Shown: positions 47,733 through 57,136, counted from the first letter of the stretch. The stretch is DNA of 64,000 nt from Nannocystis pusilla (GCF_026626665.1 NZ_JAPNKE010000002.1:3945168-4009167), one strand, 5' to 3'. Notes: a model not told the origin generated them from the letters alone. Numbers and translations are program-made.

Positions 47733-47752
47733 GTGGTGCTCGAGCGCCTCGA

Positions 47753-48136
47753 TCAGCGTCTGCGCGGCCGCGGGCGCCGGCGTCGGCGCGTCGGTCGGGA
47801 GGACAGGTCCTCGGGGACATGCGCTTTCGGACCTGTGCTCTGGGGCATGTCCGAAGCACCATCTCCGCGCGCCTTGCGGGCCAGCGCCACCAGCTGGCGC
47901 GGCGTGTCCGCGACGCTGAGCGCCTCCTCGGGGAACACCACGCCGAGGCGGGCCTCGAGGCGGCCGAGCAGCTCGACGCGCTCGAGGCTGCCGAGGCCGA
48001 GCTCGCGCTCGAGCGACGCGTCGAGGTTGAGGTGGCCGAGGCCGCGTCCGTCGCCGACGGCCGAGATGAGCTCGCCGACGACGGCGAGGACCGTGGCCTC
48101 CTCGATCGGGCCCGGGGCGGAGGGCGTGCCTTCCAT
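47753..48136 (-). CDS. acyl carrier protein domain, probably the N-terminus of the ligase protein
   Basis: 127 residues from ATG 48136. Residues ~10-85 form an ACP/phosphopantetheine-binding domain (VLAVVGELISAVGDGRGLGHLNLDASLERELGLGSLERVELLGRLEARLGVVFPEEALSVADTPRQLVALA); the attachment Ser sits in LGLGSLERVEL, where GSL replaces the usual DSL. The remaining tail (QSTGPKAHVPEDLSSRPTRRR...) is encoded by a five-node hairpin array and then Arg-rich sequence that looks out of frame. One frame over, the same DNA reads PVLPTDAPTPAPAAAQTLIEALEHHVAHTPGRVHV, a natural run into the ligase. So ACP, ligase and acyltransferase were probably one polypeptide. Confidence 0.82.
   Translation of the reverse strand: MEGTPSAPGPIEEATVLAVVGELISAVGDGRGLGHLNLDASLERELGLGSLERVELLGRLEARLGVVFPEEALSVADTPRQLVALARKARGDGASDMPQSTGPKAHVPEDLSSRPTRRRRRPRPRRR
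47804..47863. repeat. 14-bp hairpin family array, five nodes
   Basis: CAGG 47804, CATG 47818, CCTG 47832, CATG 47846 and CATC 47860, in the linker between ACP and ligase domains. Confidence 0.9.
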
Positions 48137-48215
48137 GCCGGGGACGATACCCGATCCGCGGCCCCGCGCAGTCACGCGCGCGGCGGGCCCAAGCGCACGC
48201 GCGGGCGGCCGCGGC

Positions 48216-49678
48216 TCACTGCAGCTTGAACTCGATGCGGCGGTTCTTGGCCTTGCCGGCCTTGGTGTTGTTGTCGGCGATCGGCTCGTCGGGGCCGGCG
48301 CCGCGGGTCGTGATCCGCGCGGAGTCGATCCCCTTGTCGGTCAGGTACTTCTTGACCGCGTCGGCGCGCCGCTTCGACAGGTCGACGTTGTGGTCGCGGT
48401 CGCCGGAGCTGTCGGTGTGGCCGCTGATCTCGACCTTCACCGACGGGAAGTCCTTCAGCACCTTGACCGCGTTGTCGAGCGTCGACTTCGACGTCTTCTT
48501 GATCGAGTCCTTGTCGCTGTCGAAGAAGATGCCCTTGATGACGCCGGTGAACTTGGTGACCGCGCGCGGGATCTCGTCGGCGCAGCCGTCGTCGTCCTGG
48601 TAGTTGTTGCGGGTCTCCGGGATCGCCGGGCACTTGTCGTCGCGGTCGGGGATCCCGTCCTTGTCCTTGTCGGGCAGCGGGCAGCCGTCGGGCGCGATGC
48701 CCTTGTCGTCGGGGCACTTGTCCTTGCTGTCGACGAAGCCGTCGCCGTCGCGGTCCTTCTCCGGGCAGCCGTCGGGCGCGATGCCCGGCTCTTGCGGGCA
48801 GGCGTCGACCGAGTCGAGGAAGCCGTCGCCGTCGGCGTCGCCCTCGACCGCCACCGGACAGCCGTCGGGCGCCACGCCCGGGGTCGACGGGCACTTGTCG
48901 ACCGAGTCCTTGAAGCCGTCGCCGTCGCTGTCCGGATCGTCCTTGGCGGCCGGCTGCTTCTTGCGCAGCACGAACGACAGCCCGAGCAGCACCTCGAGGT
49001 GGTGCGTGCGGCCGCCCTCGACCCCGTACTGGCCCGTCGCGTTGTCGCGGACGTCGAGGCGCAGCGCGAGATAGTTGTTGATGTAGAACTTCACACCGCC
49101 GCCGAAGTGGATCACCGGGTCGACGTCGCCGCCGAGCCCCGACGTGCCCAGGAGCCCCGCGCCGATCAAGACGAACGGCGAGATCCGGTACGGCAACTGG
49201 GCCAGCGCGTAGCCGCGGAAGCCGCCGAGCACCGCCCCTTGCCGTCGCTCTCCGTCTTCGTCGGCATGATCGCGCCCTCGAGCTCGAGCCCGAGGAACGA
49301 CAGCGGATAGAAGCCCGCGCGCAGGCCGACGTCGGGCGCGATCTTCGCGTACTTCTGCCAGTTGGGCGGCTCGCCCGGCAGCGGCGGCAGGTACAGCTCG
49401 TGGTCGCGGGCCGGGAACATCATGCCGGCGAAGATCCCGAACTCGCCCGACATCGCCGTCGGCCGGTAGCGCTTGATCCACGGCACCCCGCTGCGATCCT
49501 TCGCCTTCTTCTCGCGCTTCTTTTTGCCGGCCTTGGCGTCGCCCGTGGCCTCGGCGCCGGCCGGCGACAGCGAGATCGACCCTTCCGCCTTCGCGCCCTC
49601 CGGCTCCTGCGCCGCCGCCGGCAGCGAGAGCGACGAGAGGACCACAGCAGCAGCGACGGGGAGCGAGAGCTTGGACAT
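48216..49678 (-). CDS. OmpA-family outer-membrane protein with thrombospondin type 3 repeats (frameshifted)
   Basis: About 487 residues from ATG 49678. Signal peptide (LPVAAAVVLSSLSLPAAAQ), a Lys-rich segment, then an eight-strand-type beta-barrel (GEFGIFAGMMFPARDHELYL ... VGLRAGFYPLSFLGLELEGAIMPTKTES), with a one-base shift near 49240 inside it (continuing GGFRGYALAQLPYRISPFVLIGAGLLG). Four calcium-binding TSP3-like repeats follow (DSDGDGFKDSVDKCPSTPGVAPDGCP and variants), then an OmpA C-terminal peptidoglycan-binding domain (IFFDSDKDSIKKTSKSTLDNAVKVL, SGHTDSSGDRDHNVDLSKRRADAVKKYL, NRRIEFKLQ). It links outer membrane to cell wall. The layout is common in myxobacteria. Confidence 0.92.
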
Positions 49679-49806
49679 GACGCGGACTCGTGAAGGAGGC
49701 ACCGCGCCGGCGACGCGCGGCAAAAACTCTTGTACATGCGTTCGTCGGCGCTGCCTAGGCAGCGCCAGCCCCCGACGCCCGCCGCGAAGCTCGCCCGGAC
49801 CGCCGC

Positions 49807-49824
49807 GCATGGTCCTGCGGACAG
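49807..49824. repeat. 14-bp hairpin family, single hairpin
   Basis: CATG 49807 to CAGG 49821, in the 205-bp divergent gap between the OmpA-type gene and the ArsC-like gene. Confidence 0.6.
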
Positions 49825-49883
49825 GCGAGACGACCTCTCCACACCGCGCGCGCCAGCGCCCATGTGGTACGGTCCCGCGCGCC

Positions 49884-50249
49884 ATGACGGCCGTCCTCTT
49901 CGCCCATCCTCGCTGCGACACCTGCCGCAACGCCCGGCGCTGGCTCGACGCGCACCACGTCGCCTACGACGTCGTCGACCTCACCGTCCGCGCGCCGACC
50001 TCCGCCGAGCTGCGCGCGATCCAGCAGAACTCCGGTCTGCCCGCGCGCAAGCTGTTCAACACCTCCGGCCAGGCCTACCGGGCCGGCGGCTTCGGCGAGC
50101 GGCTCAAGACCATGGACGACGACGCCATGATCGCCGCGCTGGCGGCCGACGGTCTGCTCGTCAAGCGCCCGATCTTCACGCGCGACGCCCTCGCCCTGGT
50201 CGGCTTCTCGGCGGACGCCTACGCGCGCGCTCGCCTGAGCGCCCTGTAA
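49884..50249 (+). CDS. ArsC/Spx/YffB-family thioredoxin-fold protein
   Basis: 121 residues, family length. Active-site start VLFAHPRCDTCRNARRWLDAHHV has a CxxC as in Spx-like members; the middle ELRAIQQNSGLPARKLFNTSGQAYRAGGFGERLKTM and the end LLVKRPIFTRDALALVGFSADAY match ArsC-family reductases (KRP motif with Arg). It may be an arsenate-reductase-like or glutathione-dependent oxidoreductase; a redox regulatory role is the alternative. It stands alone, with an imperfect GC hairpin just after its stop (50253-50285) that may terminate transcription. Confidence 0.88.
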   Translation: MTAVLFAHPRCDTCRNARRWLDAHHVAYDVVDLTVRAPTSAELRAIQQNSGLPARKLFNTSGQAYRAGGFGERLKTMDDDAMIAALAADGLLVKRPIFTRDALALVGFSADAYARARLSAL

Positions 50250-50332
50250 GAGCCCGCGCGGGCCGGTCGTTGGGGGACCGCCGGCACGCACTGCGACCAT
50301 CGCTCCGCGGTGCGCCGGTCCACAGGTTCGCC

Positions 50333-50926
50333 ATGACCGCCCTCGCCTATCCCCACCCCGTCCGCCTTCCGGTCTCCGTCAAGCTCGCCCTCCTCGCCCT
50401 CCTCGCCGCCCTCGCCGTGATCACGCCCCGGCCCGCGCGCGCCAGTGAGGGCGAGGTCGCGACCGACTTCAAGCGCGGCCCGTTCGCCGAGTTCGCCTGG
50501 CGCCCCGCCCTCGTGCCCCTGCGCAACGACGCCATGCCGGCCGCGCGCACGCACATGCTCCTCGGCGCCCGCCTGTCACCCGCGGTCGTGCTCGGCACCA
50601 TGGCCCACGTGACGCTCTACTTCGACAAGGATCAGAAGGTCGGCGCCGGCCTCGACGCGATGATCCAGGTCAACGTCACTCGCGGCTTCTATCTCCGCAC
50701 CGGCGTCGGCGCGATCAGCCACGTCCCCATCGCCCGCGAGGTCACCACGCGCACCCCCGGCTACGGCGGCCAGGTCGGCCTCGGCTACGCCTTCCGCCTC
50801 GGCAAGGACAAGGGCAAGGGCCCCGGCGCCGCGCTCGCTCTCGGCGCCGACTACGACCTCCGGATCCTCCCCGACAAGCGCCGCCGCGGCATCTTCGTCC
50901 TCGGCCTCTCGTTCATGTTCGGCTGA
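50333..50926 (+). CDS. secreted outer-membrane-like beta-barrel protein
   Basis: 197 residues from ATG 50333. A long signal peptide (LALLALLAALAVITPRPARAS) with an AxA-type cleavage site. The mature part alternates Gly/aromatic strands (THMLLGARLSPAVVLGTMAHVTLYFD, GLDAMIQVNVTRGFYLRTGVGAISHV, GYGGQVGLGYAFRLG, GIFVLGLSFMFG) and ends in Phe, as for small outer-membrane barrels. No family name is certain. It is separate from the ArsC-like gene by 83 bp. Confidence 0.65.
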   Translation: MTALAYPHPVRLPVSVKLALLALLAALAVITPRPARASEGEVATDFKRGPFAEFAWRPALVPLRNDAMPAARTHMLLGARLSPAVVLGTMAHVTLYFDKDQKVGAGLDAMIQVNVTRGFYLRTGVGAISHVPIAREVTTRTPGYGGQVGLGYAFRLGKDKGKGPGAALALGADYDLRILPDKRRRGIFVLGLSFMFG

Positions 50927-51017
50927 AGCCCGCCGCGCCCCGGCCTCTGCTGTTCGTCCGAGACCCCGAGCGCCGACGCTCCGCGAAGTCCCGCCATCTT
51001 CGCCTTCGGTCGCTCAC

Positions 51018-52245
51018 TCATGTTCGCATGAGAGTCACCAGTGCCTCGATCGCTCGCCGCACCCGCGCCGTGCTCTCGTAGCAGGGGGTGCCGAGCCGCA
51101 GCAGCGGCGTTCGCTTGCCCGCCCGGCGATCGATCACGCAGCGCAGGTGGATCCCCGCCGGGTGCAGCGCCATGCACACCGCCTCGACGTCGATCCCCGG
51201 CAGCGCCACGCTCACCGTCGCCAGCAGTTGTTCGGCGGTCGGTGGCGCCTCGCGCTCCTCACCGGTGTTCGCATCGAAGAATCGGTGCGCCACCCCGGCC
51301 GCGAGTAGCCGCTCGTGGAGCTCGCGCGCCGACCAGGCCGCCAGAGTGCGGCTCCGCCTCAGCGCGACGTGCCCGAGCGCCGCGTGCAGATCGAGCGCCG
51401 CAGCCAGCCCTGCGTACACCGAGAAGTCGTGCGCCCCACGCCGCTCGAGCCCGGTCGCTCCCCCTCTTCGCCGTCGCCGGCCAGCAGCGGCAGCTCGGCG
51501 CGCGCTCGCGGGGACGTCCACGCGAAGCCGACGCCCGGCGGCCCGAACAGCCACTTGTGCCCGCTCGCCACCACCACGTCGGCCCCCGTCAGCGCCGGCG
51601 GCACCAGGCCGACCGCCTGCGCCGCGTCGACAATTACAAAGATCTCCGGCGCCGCCGCGCGCACCGCCGCCGCGATCTCCCGCGCCGGGACGACCTGGCC
51701 GATCGTACATGTCACTTGCGACAGCAACAGCACCGCCGGCCGCTGCCCCGCCGCGATCGCCCCCGCGGCCGTCGGGTCGCGCAGCGCCGCGTCCGGCAGG
51801 GTCGCCGCGCGAAATCCTCGCTCGAACGCCGCCGTCGCCGACGGGTGCTCGTGCTCGCTCATCAGCACCAGCGGCGCCTCGCCGCCCCCCAGCCGCTCGC
51901 GCAACGCATACGCGATCGTCCGCAGCGCCTCGCTGGTCCCGGCCGTCAGCGCCGGCGGATCGCCGCCCCACAGCGCAGCCGCCAGCGCCCGGGCCCGTCG
52001 ATGCTCTGCCCGCCCGCGCTGCACCTGTCCTTCGGGATAGGCGAACAGCTCGTCGTCCCAGAAGCCCTGCATCGCCGCCCGCACGGCCTGCGCCGGGGTG
52101 GCGATCGAGCCGGGATCGAGGTTGATGCGCGCCCCGGGGAATGGCGCACGCGCAACCTGTCCCAGAGGTCCTGGTCTTCGGGCCGCTCACGCAGCGCGCC
52201 GAGCACCGACTCGCCGGCCGACCGCCGCCCGCTCGCCTCCGTCAC
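51018..52245 (-). CDS. class V (SufS-like) pyridoxal-phosphate aminotransferase (two frameshifts)
   Basis: About 408 residues. The GTG 52245 start gives MTEASGRRSAGESVLGALRERPEDQDLWDRLR; shifts at about 52145 and 51460 are needed. The fold-type I core is clear: FPGARINLDPGSIATPAQAVRAAMQGFWDDE, LTAGTSEALRTIAYAL, LMSEHEHPSATAAFERG, LLLSQVTCTIGQVVPAREIAAAV, IVDAAQAVGLVPP (Asp binding PLP) and the Schiff-base Lys in VVASGHKWLFGPPGVGFAW. The C-terminus has MALHPAGIHLRCVIDRRAGKRTPLLRLGTPCYESTARVRRAIEAL. Members include cysteine desulfurases and isopenicillin-N-epimerase-like enzymes; substrate unknown. Hairpins at 51694-51725, 52026-52043 and 52156-52173 are in frame. Confidence 0.86.
51694..51725. 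repeat. 14-bp hairpin family, three nodes inside a CDS
   Basis: CCTG 51694, CATG 51708 and CAGC 51722 in the aminotransferase gene, at the codons for QVTCTIGQVV. Confidence 0.7.
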
Positions 52246-52717
52246 CGGACGCCCTCCGCCACCTCACCAGAGTAGACCGCCCCGCGCGCTCGCGGGAGCT
52301 CGTTTCACCGCGCCGATCCGCGCGTCCGCGATCACGCGCGCCCGCGCGCACCCGCGACGCCGCAGCCGATCCTCACGACATGTCCTTTCAAACATGCCCT
52401 TTCGGCAATATGCCTTCGCCGGGTGAACACCGGCCTCGTCCCCGCGGCGCGGGCCGTCCGCGGCAGCGGGTCGCGCCGCCCCCATGCGACGGCCCCCTGA
52501 TTCCGCGACGGCACCAACCTCGCGTCGACCGGCGCTCGACGCCGCAGCTCGTCGAGCGCCGCGATTCATCACGACCGCATCGACCTACGGCGCTCCGCGA
52601 GCCCCCCGGAGCCTCACGGTACCCGCAGCCGCCCGCGTGCGCCCCCGAAGCGTCGAGCAGCCCTCCCTCCGCACGAGCGCCCTCCCGGGACAACCTCACC
52701 GCACCTGCGGCCGCCCC
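52246..52717. other. 472-bp intergenic region
   Basis: Between two minus-strand genes. Contains a hairpin pair (CATG 52379 and 52393). No coding features recognised. Confidence 0.35.
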
Positions 52718-53349
52718 TCACAACGAGTTCTGCAGCACGCACTCGCCGGCGACGCAGCGCGCGACCTTGGCCGTGCATTGGTCGATCGCCACGCACGGCA
52801 CCTCGTCGGGCGGCACCGGGCACTGCACCAGCCGGTCGACGCAGTCGGTGGCGATCGCCAGCTCGCGGCCTCCCAGGTCGCACGGGCAGCAACCTCCGAC
52901 CACCTTGGTGCAGTCCCCGTCGTCGACGCAGGCGCAGCGCGGCGGTTGCTTGCACTGGCACACCTCGCAGCCGCGCTCGTCGGTGTCGAACCCGAACGGG
53001 CACAGCAGCTTGCACAGCACCGGCTGGCACTGCGCGGCCGCGTCGACGCAGACCCCGCCGCCGCAGTCGAGGCTGCACGTCGTCTGGCCCGTCTGCGGGT
53101 CGCAGGCGCACAGCGACGGCACGCACTGCGGGCCCTTCTGACACACCTGTCCTTCAGGACACCCCGACTGCACGCACCCCGGCTGCTGAAACCCCTCGCA
53201 CGGCCCTCCGGCGGGCGCCGTATCGACCTCGGTCGGCTGGGCCGCCACCGGCACCGCCTCCGCCGCCGCCTGCACCACCACGCCGGACGGCAGGACGTCG
53301 CACGCCAGCGCCGCCGCCGACAGGACCACCGACCATGGCGAGATCGCAT
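52718..53349 (-). CDS. Cys-rich lipoprotein with antistasin-like motif (frameshifted at start)
   Basis: About 210 residues. ATG 53349 has AAGGAG seven bases upstream; a one-base shift at about 53338 then gives MRSR-PWSVVLSAAALAC, a good signal peptide and lipobox. The mature protein has ~34 cysteines in ordered blocks: GCPEGQVCQKGPQCVPSLCAC, DCGGGVCVDAAAQCQPVLC, FGFDTDERGCEVCQCKQPPRCAC (antistasin-like), DCTKVVGGCCPCDLGG, and a C-terminal CVAGECVLQ. It is paralogous to the next gene (53651-54487) over its whole Cys-rich part, so the pair arose by duplication. Surface location is expected; adhesion or protease inhibition is possible from the antistasin resemblance but unproven. Confidence 0.75.
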
Positions 53350-53526
53350 CTTCGGACTCCTTCGACGCAGCGTGGCCCGGCCCTCCGCGCGCGCAAGCCC
53401 GCGAGCCGCCCGCCGCCCGTCGCCGGCCCGCCGCCCCGACGCCTCCGCTCGGCCCGCTGCTCGCCTGCGGCCCCTCTGCCGCGGCGGTCCGCCCGCTCAG
53501 CGGCCCGAGCCTGCGATCCGGAAGTC

Positions 53527-53572
53527 CATGCTCGAAAGGACATGTCCTCGAGAACATTCCTCGAAGGACATG
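53527..53572. repeat. 14-bp hairpin family array, four nodes
   Basis: CATG 53527, CATG 53541, CATT 53555 and CATG 53569, in the 301-bp gap between the two paralogous lipoprotein genes, i.e. in the leader of the downstream one. Confidence 0.88.
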
Positions 53573-53650
53573 TCCTCGGGCATCGGCGTCGCGTCCGGGA
53601 CGAACCGCGGCAGGAGCTCTCCCCGCGGACGCCCGCCCCGGCTCGCCGCG

Positions 53651-54487
53651 CTACTGCAGCACGCACTGCCCCTGCAGGCACACCGCCTGCGCGTCGGTGC
53701 ACAGGTAGACCGCCGGGCACGCCACCTGGTCGGGGGGCAGCGGGCACGGCTCGAGCTGATCGAGGCAGGCCGCGGCGACCGCGACCTCGCTGCCGCCCAT
53801 GTTGCACGAGCAGCAGCCCGGGCTGGCCTTGACGCAGTCGGCGTCGACCTGGCAGCCGCAGCCCGGCGGCGGGTTGCAGGCGCAGATCTCACAGCCCATC
53901 TCGTCCTTCTGGAACCCGAACTCGCAGAACAGGTCGCAGGCGACCGGATCGCACAGGGCCGCGTCGACGCACGTGCCGCCGCCGCAGTCCGGGGTGCAGA
54001 CGATCTGCTGCGTCTCCTCGTCGCACAGGCACGCCGACGGCACGCACTCGACCTCCGTGTTGCACTCCTGTCCTTCGGGACAGCCCTTATCGAAACAGCC
54101 CGGCGGCTCGAAGCCGTCGCACACGTTGCCGCCGGTGCTCGTCTCGCCGGTCGTCTCCGCGGTCGTCCCGGCCGTCGTCTCGCCCGTCGTGCTCGTGGTC
54201 GTCGTCTCGCCCGTGGTCGTGGTCCCGGTCGTCGTCGTCTCCCCGGTCGTCGTCGTCGTCTCCCCGCCGGTCGACGTCGCCTCCGTCTCCCCGCCGGTGT
54301 TCCCGCCCTCCGTCGGCCCGCCCGACCCGGTCGTCGCCGCGCTGCCGGAGCTCGTGTCGGCGGTCGCCGCCGTGCTCGCGGTCGTCTCGCCGGTCTCGCC
54401 GGCCTCGGTCGTGCCGCCGCTCTGACCGCAGCCGCTCACCAGCCACAGCGCTGCACAGCTCGCTGCACGCGCCCATCCATGTTGCAT
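53651..54487 (-). CDS. Cys-rich lipoprotein with Thr-rich linker and antistasin-like motif
   Basis: 278 residues from ATG 54487 (ATG 54496 and 54499 are alternatives). Signal peptide and lipobox (LWLVSGC), then ~95 residues of Thr/Gly/Glu linker, then the same Cys-rich domain as its neighbour: GCPEGQECNTEVECVPSACLC, DCGGGTCVDAALCDPVACDLFC, FGFQKDEMGCEICACNPPPGCGC, DCVKASPGCCSCNMGG, and CLQGQCVLQ. Its 14-bp-family hairpin (CCTG 54067 to CAGC 54081) encodes CPEGQ. Upstream is an unusually AT-rich stretch (about 54495-54515) at the end of the ATP-grasp gene. Probably exposed on the outer membrane. Confidence 0.8.
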   Translation of the reverse strand: MQHGWARAASCAALWLVSGCGQSGGTTEAGETGETTASTAATADTSSGSAATTGSGGPTEGGNTGGETEATSTGGETTTTTGETTTTGTTTTGETTTTSTTGETTAGTTAETTGETSTGGNVCDGFEPPGCFDKGCPEGQECNTEVECVPSACLCDEETQQIVCTPDCGGGTCVDAALCDPVACDLFCEFGFQKDEMGCEICACNPPPGCGCQVDADCVKASPGCCSCNMGGSEVAVAAACLDQLEPCPLPPDQVACPAVYLCTDAQAVCLQGQCVLQ

Positions 54488-54509
54488 GTACGTCATCATA
54501 TTTTTATTT

Positions 54510-55653
54510 TTAGAAGCACTCCTCGTCGCGGGCATAGCCGACCCCGCGAGACCCGACAAGCGACGCGGCGCGCCGCTTGCGGCCGCACCAGGGTCTTTGC
54601 AGCCGCAGGGCCGCAAGAGCGCGCCGCTCGGCCCTACACGCGCACCACGGCGCAGGGCGGCGGCGCACCCGGCGCTGCAGGCAGTAGGCGACGAACGCCG
54701 CGAACACCGGCCGCGCGCGCCCCTCCGTCGGCAGCGCGTGCAGGTGCAGCGCCGGCACCACGTTGACCTCGAGCAACAGCGCCGCCCCCGCGGCCTCCGC
54801 CGGAGGGCGCGTGAACGCGGCCATGGGCCCGCGAAGATCGACCCCGCCGACGTCGACCCCCAGCAGATCGCACGCCGACGCCGCGACCGCCAGCCACTGC
54901 GGATCGACCTCGTCGGTCCGATCGATCACCGCCAGCTCCTCGCCCGTGATCTCGACCTCGCGCCCTGCGGGGATCGGCGCATCGAGCTCCAAGCCGTACA
55001 CCTCGAGGTGGCCCTCGAGATCCTCCTCGATCTCGATCTGGTCCATGGGACAGAGGCTCGGCGCCGCCCACGTCCCGCGCCGCGCGTCGCCGTTCAGCGC
55101 CGCCACCTGCGCCTCGGCGCTGCTGCCGGCCGCGAGCTTCGGCCGCACCACCTCGACCGCCGCGATCGGCTGGCCGCCGATCACCGCCACCCGCAAGTTG
55201 GTCCCCGGGATGAACGGCTCGATCAGCACCTCCTCGTCGAGGTCGATCGCGCGGGCCCGGTCGCGCGCGCGCGACAGCGTCGCCAGGTCGCGCACGTCGG
55301 TCGCCACCCCGACCCCGCGGTTCCCCCAGTTGGGCTTGACCACCAGCCGCCCGTGGCGCGCCAGCAGCCCCCGCACGGCGGGCCCGTGGATGTCGCCGGC
55401 CTCGTCGACCAGCACCCCCTCGGCGCACGGCAGCCCCCGCGCGCAGCAGCTCGCGGCTCAGGTGCTTGTTGTTGGCCAGCCCCTGGGCCACCTGCGTCAG
55501 GAACGGCGAGCGCGTCTTGCTGACGATCGCCTGCCGCTCCCCGAGCGACAGGCGCATGAAGTAATCGGTGTGCTCGCGCCCGAGCGGCTCGGCGCGGGCC
55601 CCGAGGCTCGCCGCCGCCGCCGCGATCAGCTGGTTCGTCCGGCTCCAGACCAT
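54510..55653 (-). CDS. ATP-grasp family ligase (frameshifted)
   Basis: About 380 residues from ATG 55653; a shift near 55432 joins NNKHLSRELLRAG to GVLVDEAGDIHG. ATP-grasp features in order: TDYFMRLSLGERQAIVSKTRSPFLTQVAQGLANNKHL (as in cyanophycin synthetase/glutathione-synthetase-like enzymes), LVVKPNWGNRGVGVATDV (ATP loop), EVLIEPFIPGTNLRVAVIGGQPIAAVEVVRP, and GVDVGGVDLRGP ... LLEVNVVPALHLHALPTEG (metal-binding E and N). The last ~55 residues are Arg-rich and may be read past the natural end. It should form an amide bond from a carboxylate and an amine. Last gene of a minus-strand run with an aminopropyltransferase-like enzyme, PepSY protein and TonB receptor. Confidence 0.8.
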
Positions 55654-55658
55654 ACGGA

Positions 55659-55718
55659 CATGTCCCTTCAGCCCTGGCCTAATCGCCCTGTCCCCGGGAG
55701 CCTGTCGTATAGGACAGC
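55659..55718. repeat. 14-bp hairpin family array at a gene junction, five nodes
   Basis: CATG 55659, CCTG 55673, 55687 and 55701, CAGC 55715. It spans the end of the aminopropyltransferase-like gene (stop at 55679) and the 25-bp gap to the ATP-grasp start. Confidence 0.9.
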
Positions 55719-56598
55719 AGCTCGCCGTCGCCGGTGATCACGTCGCCGGGCTGCTCGATGCGGCGGCGCAGGATCGGCGGCAGCTCCAGCGCCGCGCGGT
55801 GGCTGACCGGCGTGTACCACTGCAGCTCGCCGAGCGCGGCGATCCGGGCGGCCAGGTCGGCCGGCTCGGCCTCCAGCGGCCGGCGCGACATCAAGGCGAA
55901 GCCCCACAGGCAGTGGAACGACGGCACGAAGCCGTGGGCGAAGCGGACGTGGGGGAACACCGCCTGCAGCGTGCTGCGGACCGTGCGGGCCAGCTTGAGG
56001 TCGAGCGGGTCGAGCTCGCCGGCCTGCAGCACGCACACCCCGTCGTCGGCCAGCGCGCGCAGGACCAGCTCGAAGAAGCGGGTCGAGAACAGCGCCGCCG
56101 ACGGCCCCTCGTCGGTCGGGTCGGTGACGTCGAGGACGATGACGTCGAAGCTGCCGGGCGCCGCCTGGCGCAGCGTGTCGAAGATGTCCTCGGTGCGCGC
56201 TCGACCCGCGGGTCGTCGAGGCTGCCGGCGTGCCACGACGGCAGGTGCTCCTTGCACAGCGCCACCACCTCCGCGTCGAGGTCGACCGAAACGATCGTCT
56301 CGACCGAGCGGTGGCGGAGGATCTCCCGCAGTGCCGCGCCCTCGCCGGTCCCGCCGACCAGCACCCGCCGCGGCCGGCCGTGCAGCACCAGCGCCGGGTG
56401 GACCAGCGCCTCGTGGTAGAGCGCCTCGTCGGCCTCGGCCGACTGGACCAGGCCGTCGAGGAACAGGATCCGCCCGTACGCGCTCGTGTCGGCGACGATC
56501 GCCTCCTGGTACCGCGTCTTGATGTGCGCGACCAGGCGCTCGACGCTGTAGAGGATCGACACGCCCTCGATCTCGGGCTCTTGCAGCACCAGGTGCAT
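55679..56598 (-). CDS. spermidine-synthase-like (aminopropyltransferase) enzyme (frameshifted)
   Basis: About 306 residues from ATG 56598; a shift near 56195 joins DDPRVE to RTEDIFDTLR. Family pattern: KTRYQEAIVADTSAYGRILFLDGLVQSAEADEALYHEALVHPAL, the nucleotide-binding VLVGGTGEGAALREILRH (GGTGEG, as in thermospermine synthases, rather than GGGDGG), VSVDLDAEVVALC, and the active-site IVLDVTDPTDEGPSAALFSTRFFELVL. It should transfer aminopropyl from decarboxylated SAM to an amine, or be a related SAM enzyme. Its place between a TonB receptor/PepSY pair and an ATP-grasp ligase suggests a role in making a small molecule, possibly a polyamine-type metallophore; this is inference. Confidence 0.82.
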
Positions 56599-56616
56599 TC
56601 GCGTCTGTCCTTTCGC

Positions 56617-57099
56617 TCAGCCGCGCGGGCGGCGGCGGCTGACGATCATACCGAGGCCGGTGGCGACCAGCGCGAGCATCCCGAGGCCCGCGGCGAGCGC
56701 GAGGGCCTGCCCCGGCAGACCGACGATCTCGCCGGTGTGCAGCTTGAAGAGCAGCTGCGTCAGGCCGCCAGCGGTGCGCCGGCGCTCGATCAGCGCCCCG
56801 TCGCCGGCGAAGTAGAGCACCGTCTCGTCGTCGTCGTCGACCCAGAACACCCACGGCTCGTCGGGCTCGGTGGCCAGGCCGATGTCGGTGATCGCCTCGT
56901 CGCCGGCCTCGCGCTGCGCGCGCGCCAGGAGCTCCATGAGCGGCAGCGGCTGCTCGACCACCGGCGCGCTCGGGGCCGGCGTCTTCATGCAGCCGCGGAA
57001 CACCAGGATCGCCCCCGTCAACGCGATCACCGCGAACACCGCCGACAGCGTCGCGCCGATCGCCTGGTGCCACTTGAACAGGCCGCGTCGCATGCTCAT
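56617..57099 (-). CDS. PepSY-associated transmembrane protein
   Basis: 160 residues. An N-terminal helix KWHQAIGATLSAVFAVIALTGAILVF with His in KWHQ, a periplasmic PepSY-like segment (AQREAGDEAITDIGLATEPDEPWVFWVDDDDETVLYFAGDGALIERR), FKLHTGEIVGLPG with a second His, and a C-terminal helix (LALAAGLGMLALVATGLGMIVSRRR). Short PepSY-TM proteins accompany TonB receptors and are linked to reduction or handling of ferric siderophores in the inner membrane. It starts 41 bp after the receptor stop, same strand. The start codon is next to a hairpin array. Confidence 0.88.
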   Translation of the reverse strand: MSMRRGLFKWHQAIGATLSAVFAVIALTGAILVFRGCMKTPAPSAPVVEQPLPLMELLARAQREAGDEAITDIGLATEPDEPWVFWVDDDDETVLYFAGDGALIERRRTAGGLTQLLFKLHTGEIVGLPGQALALAAGLGMLALVATGLGMIVSRRRPRG

Positions 57100-57136
57100 G
57101 AGGACATGCTCCTTCGGACATGCTCTTTAAACAATG
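57091..57136. repeat. 14-bp hairpin family array at a gene junction, four nodes
   Basis: CATG 57091, 57105 and 57119, AATG 57133. It covers the PepSY start codon region and the gap to the TonB receptor stop at 57140. Confidence 0.88.
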
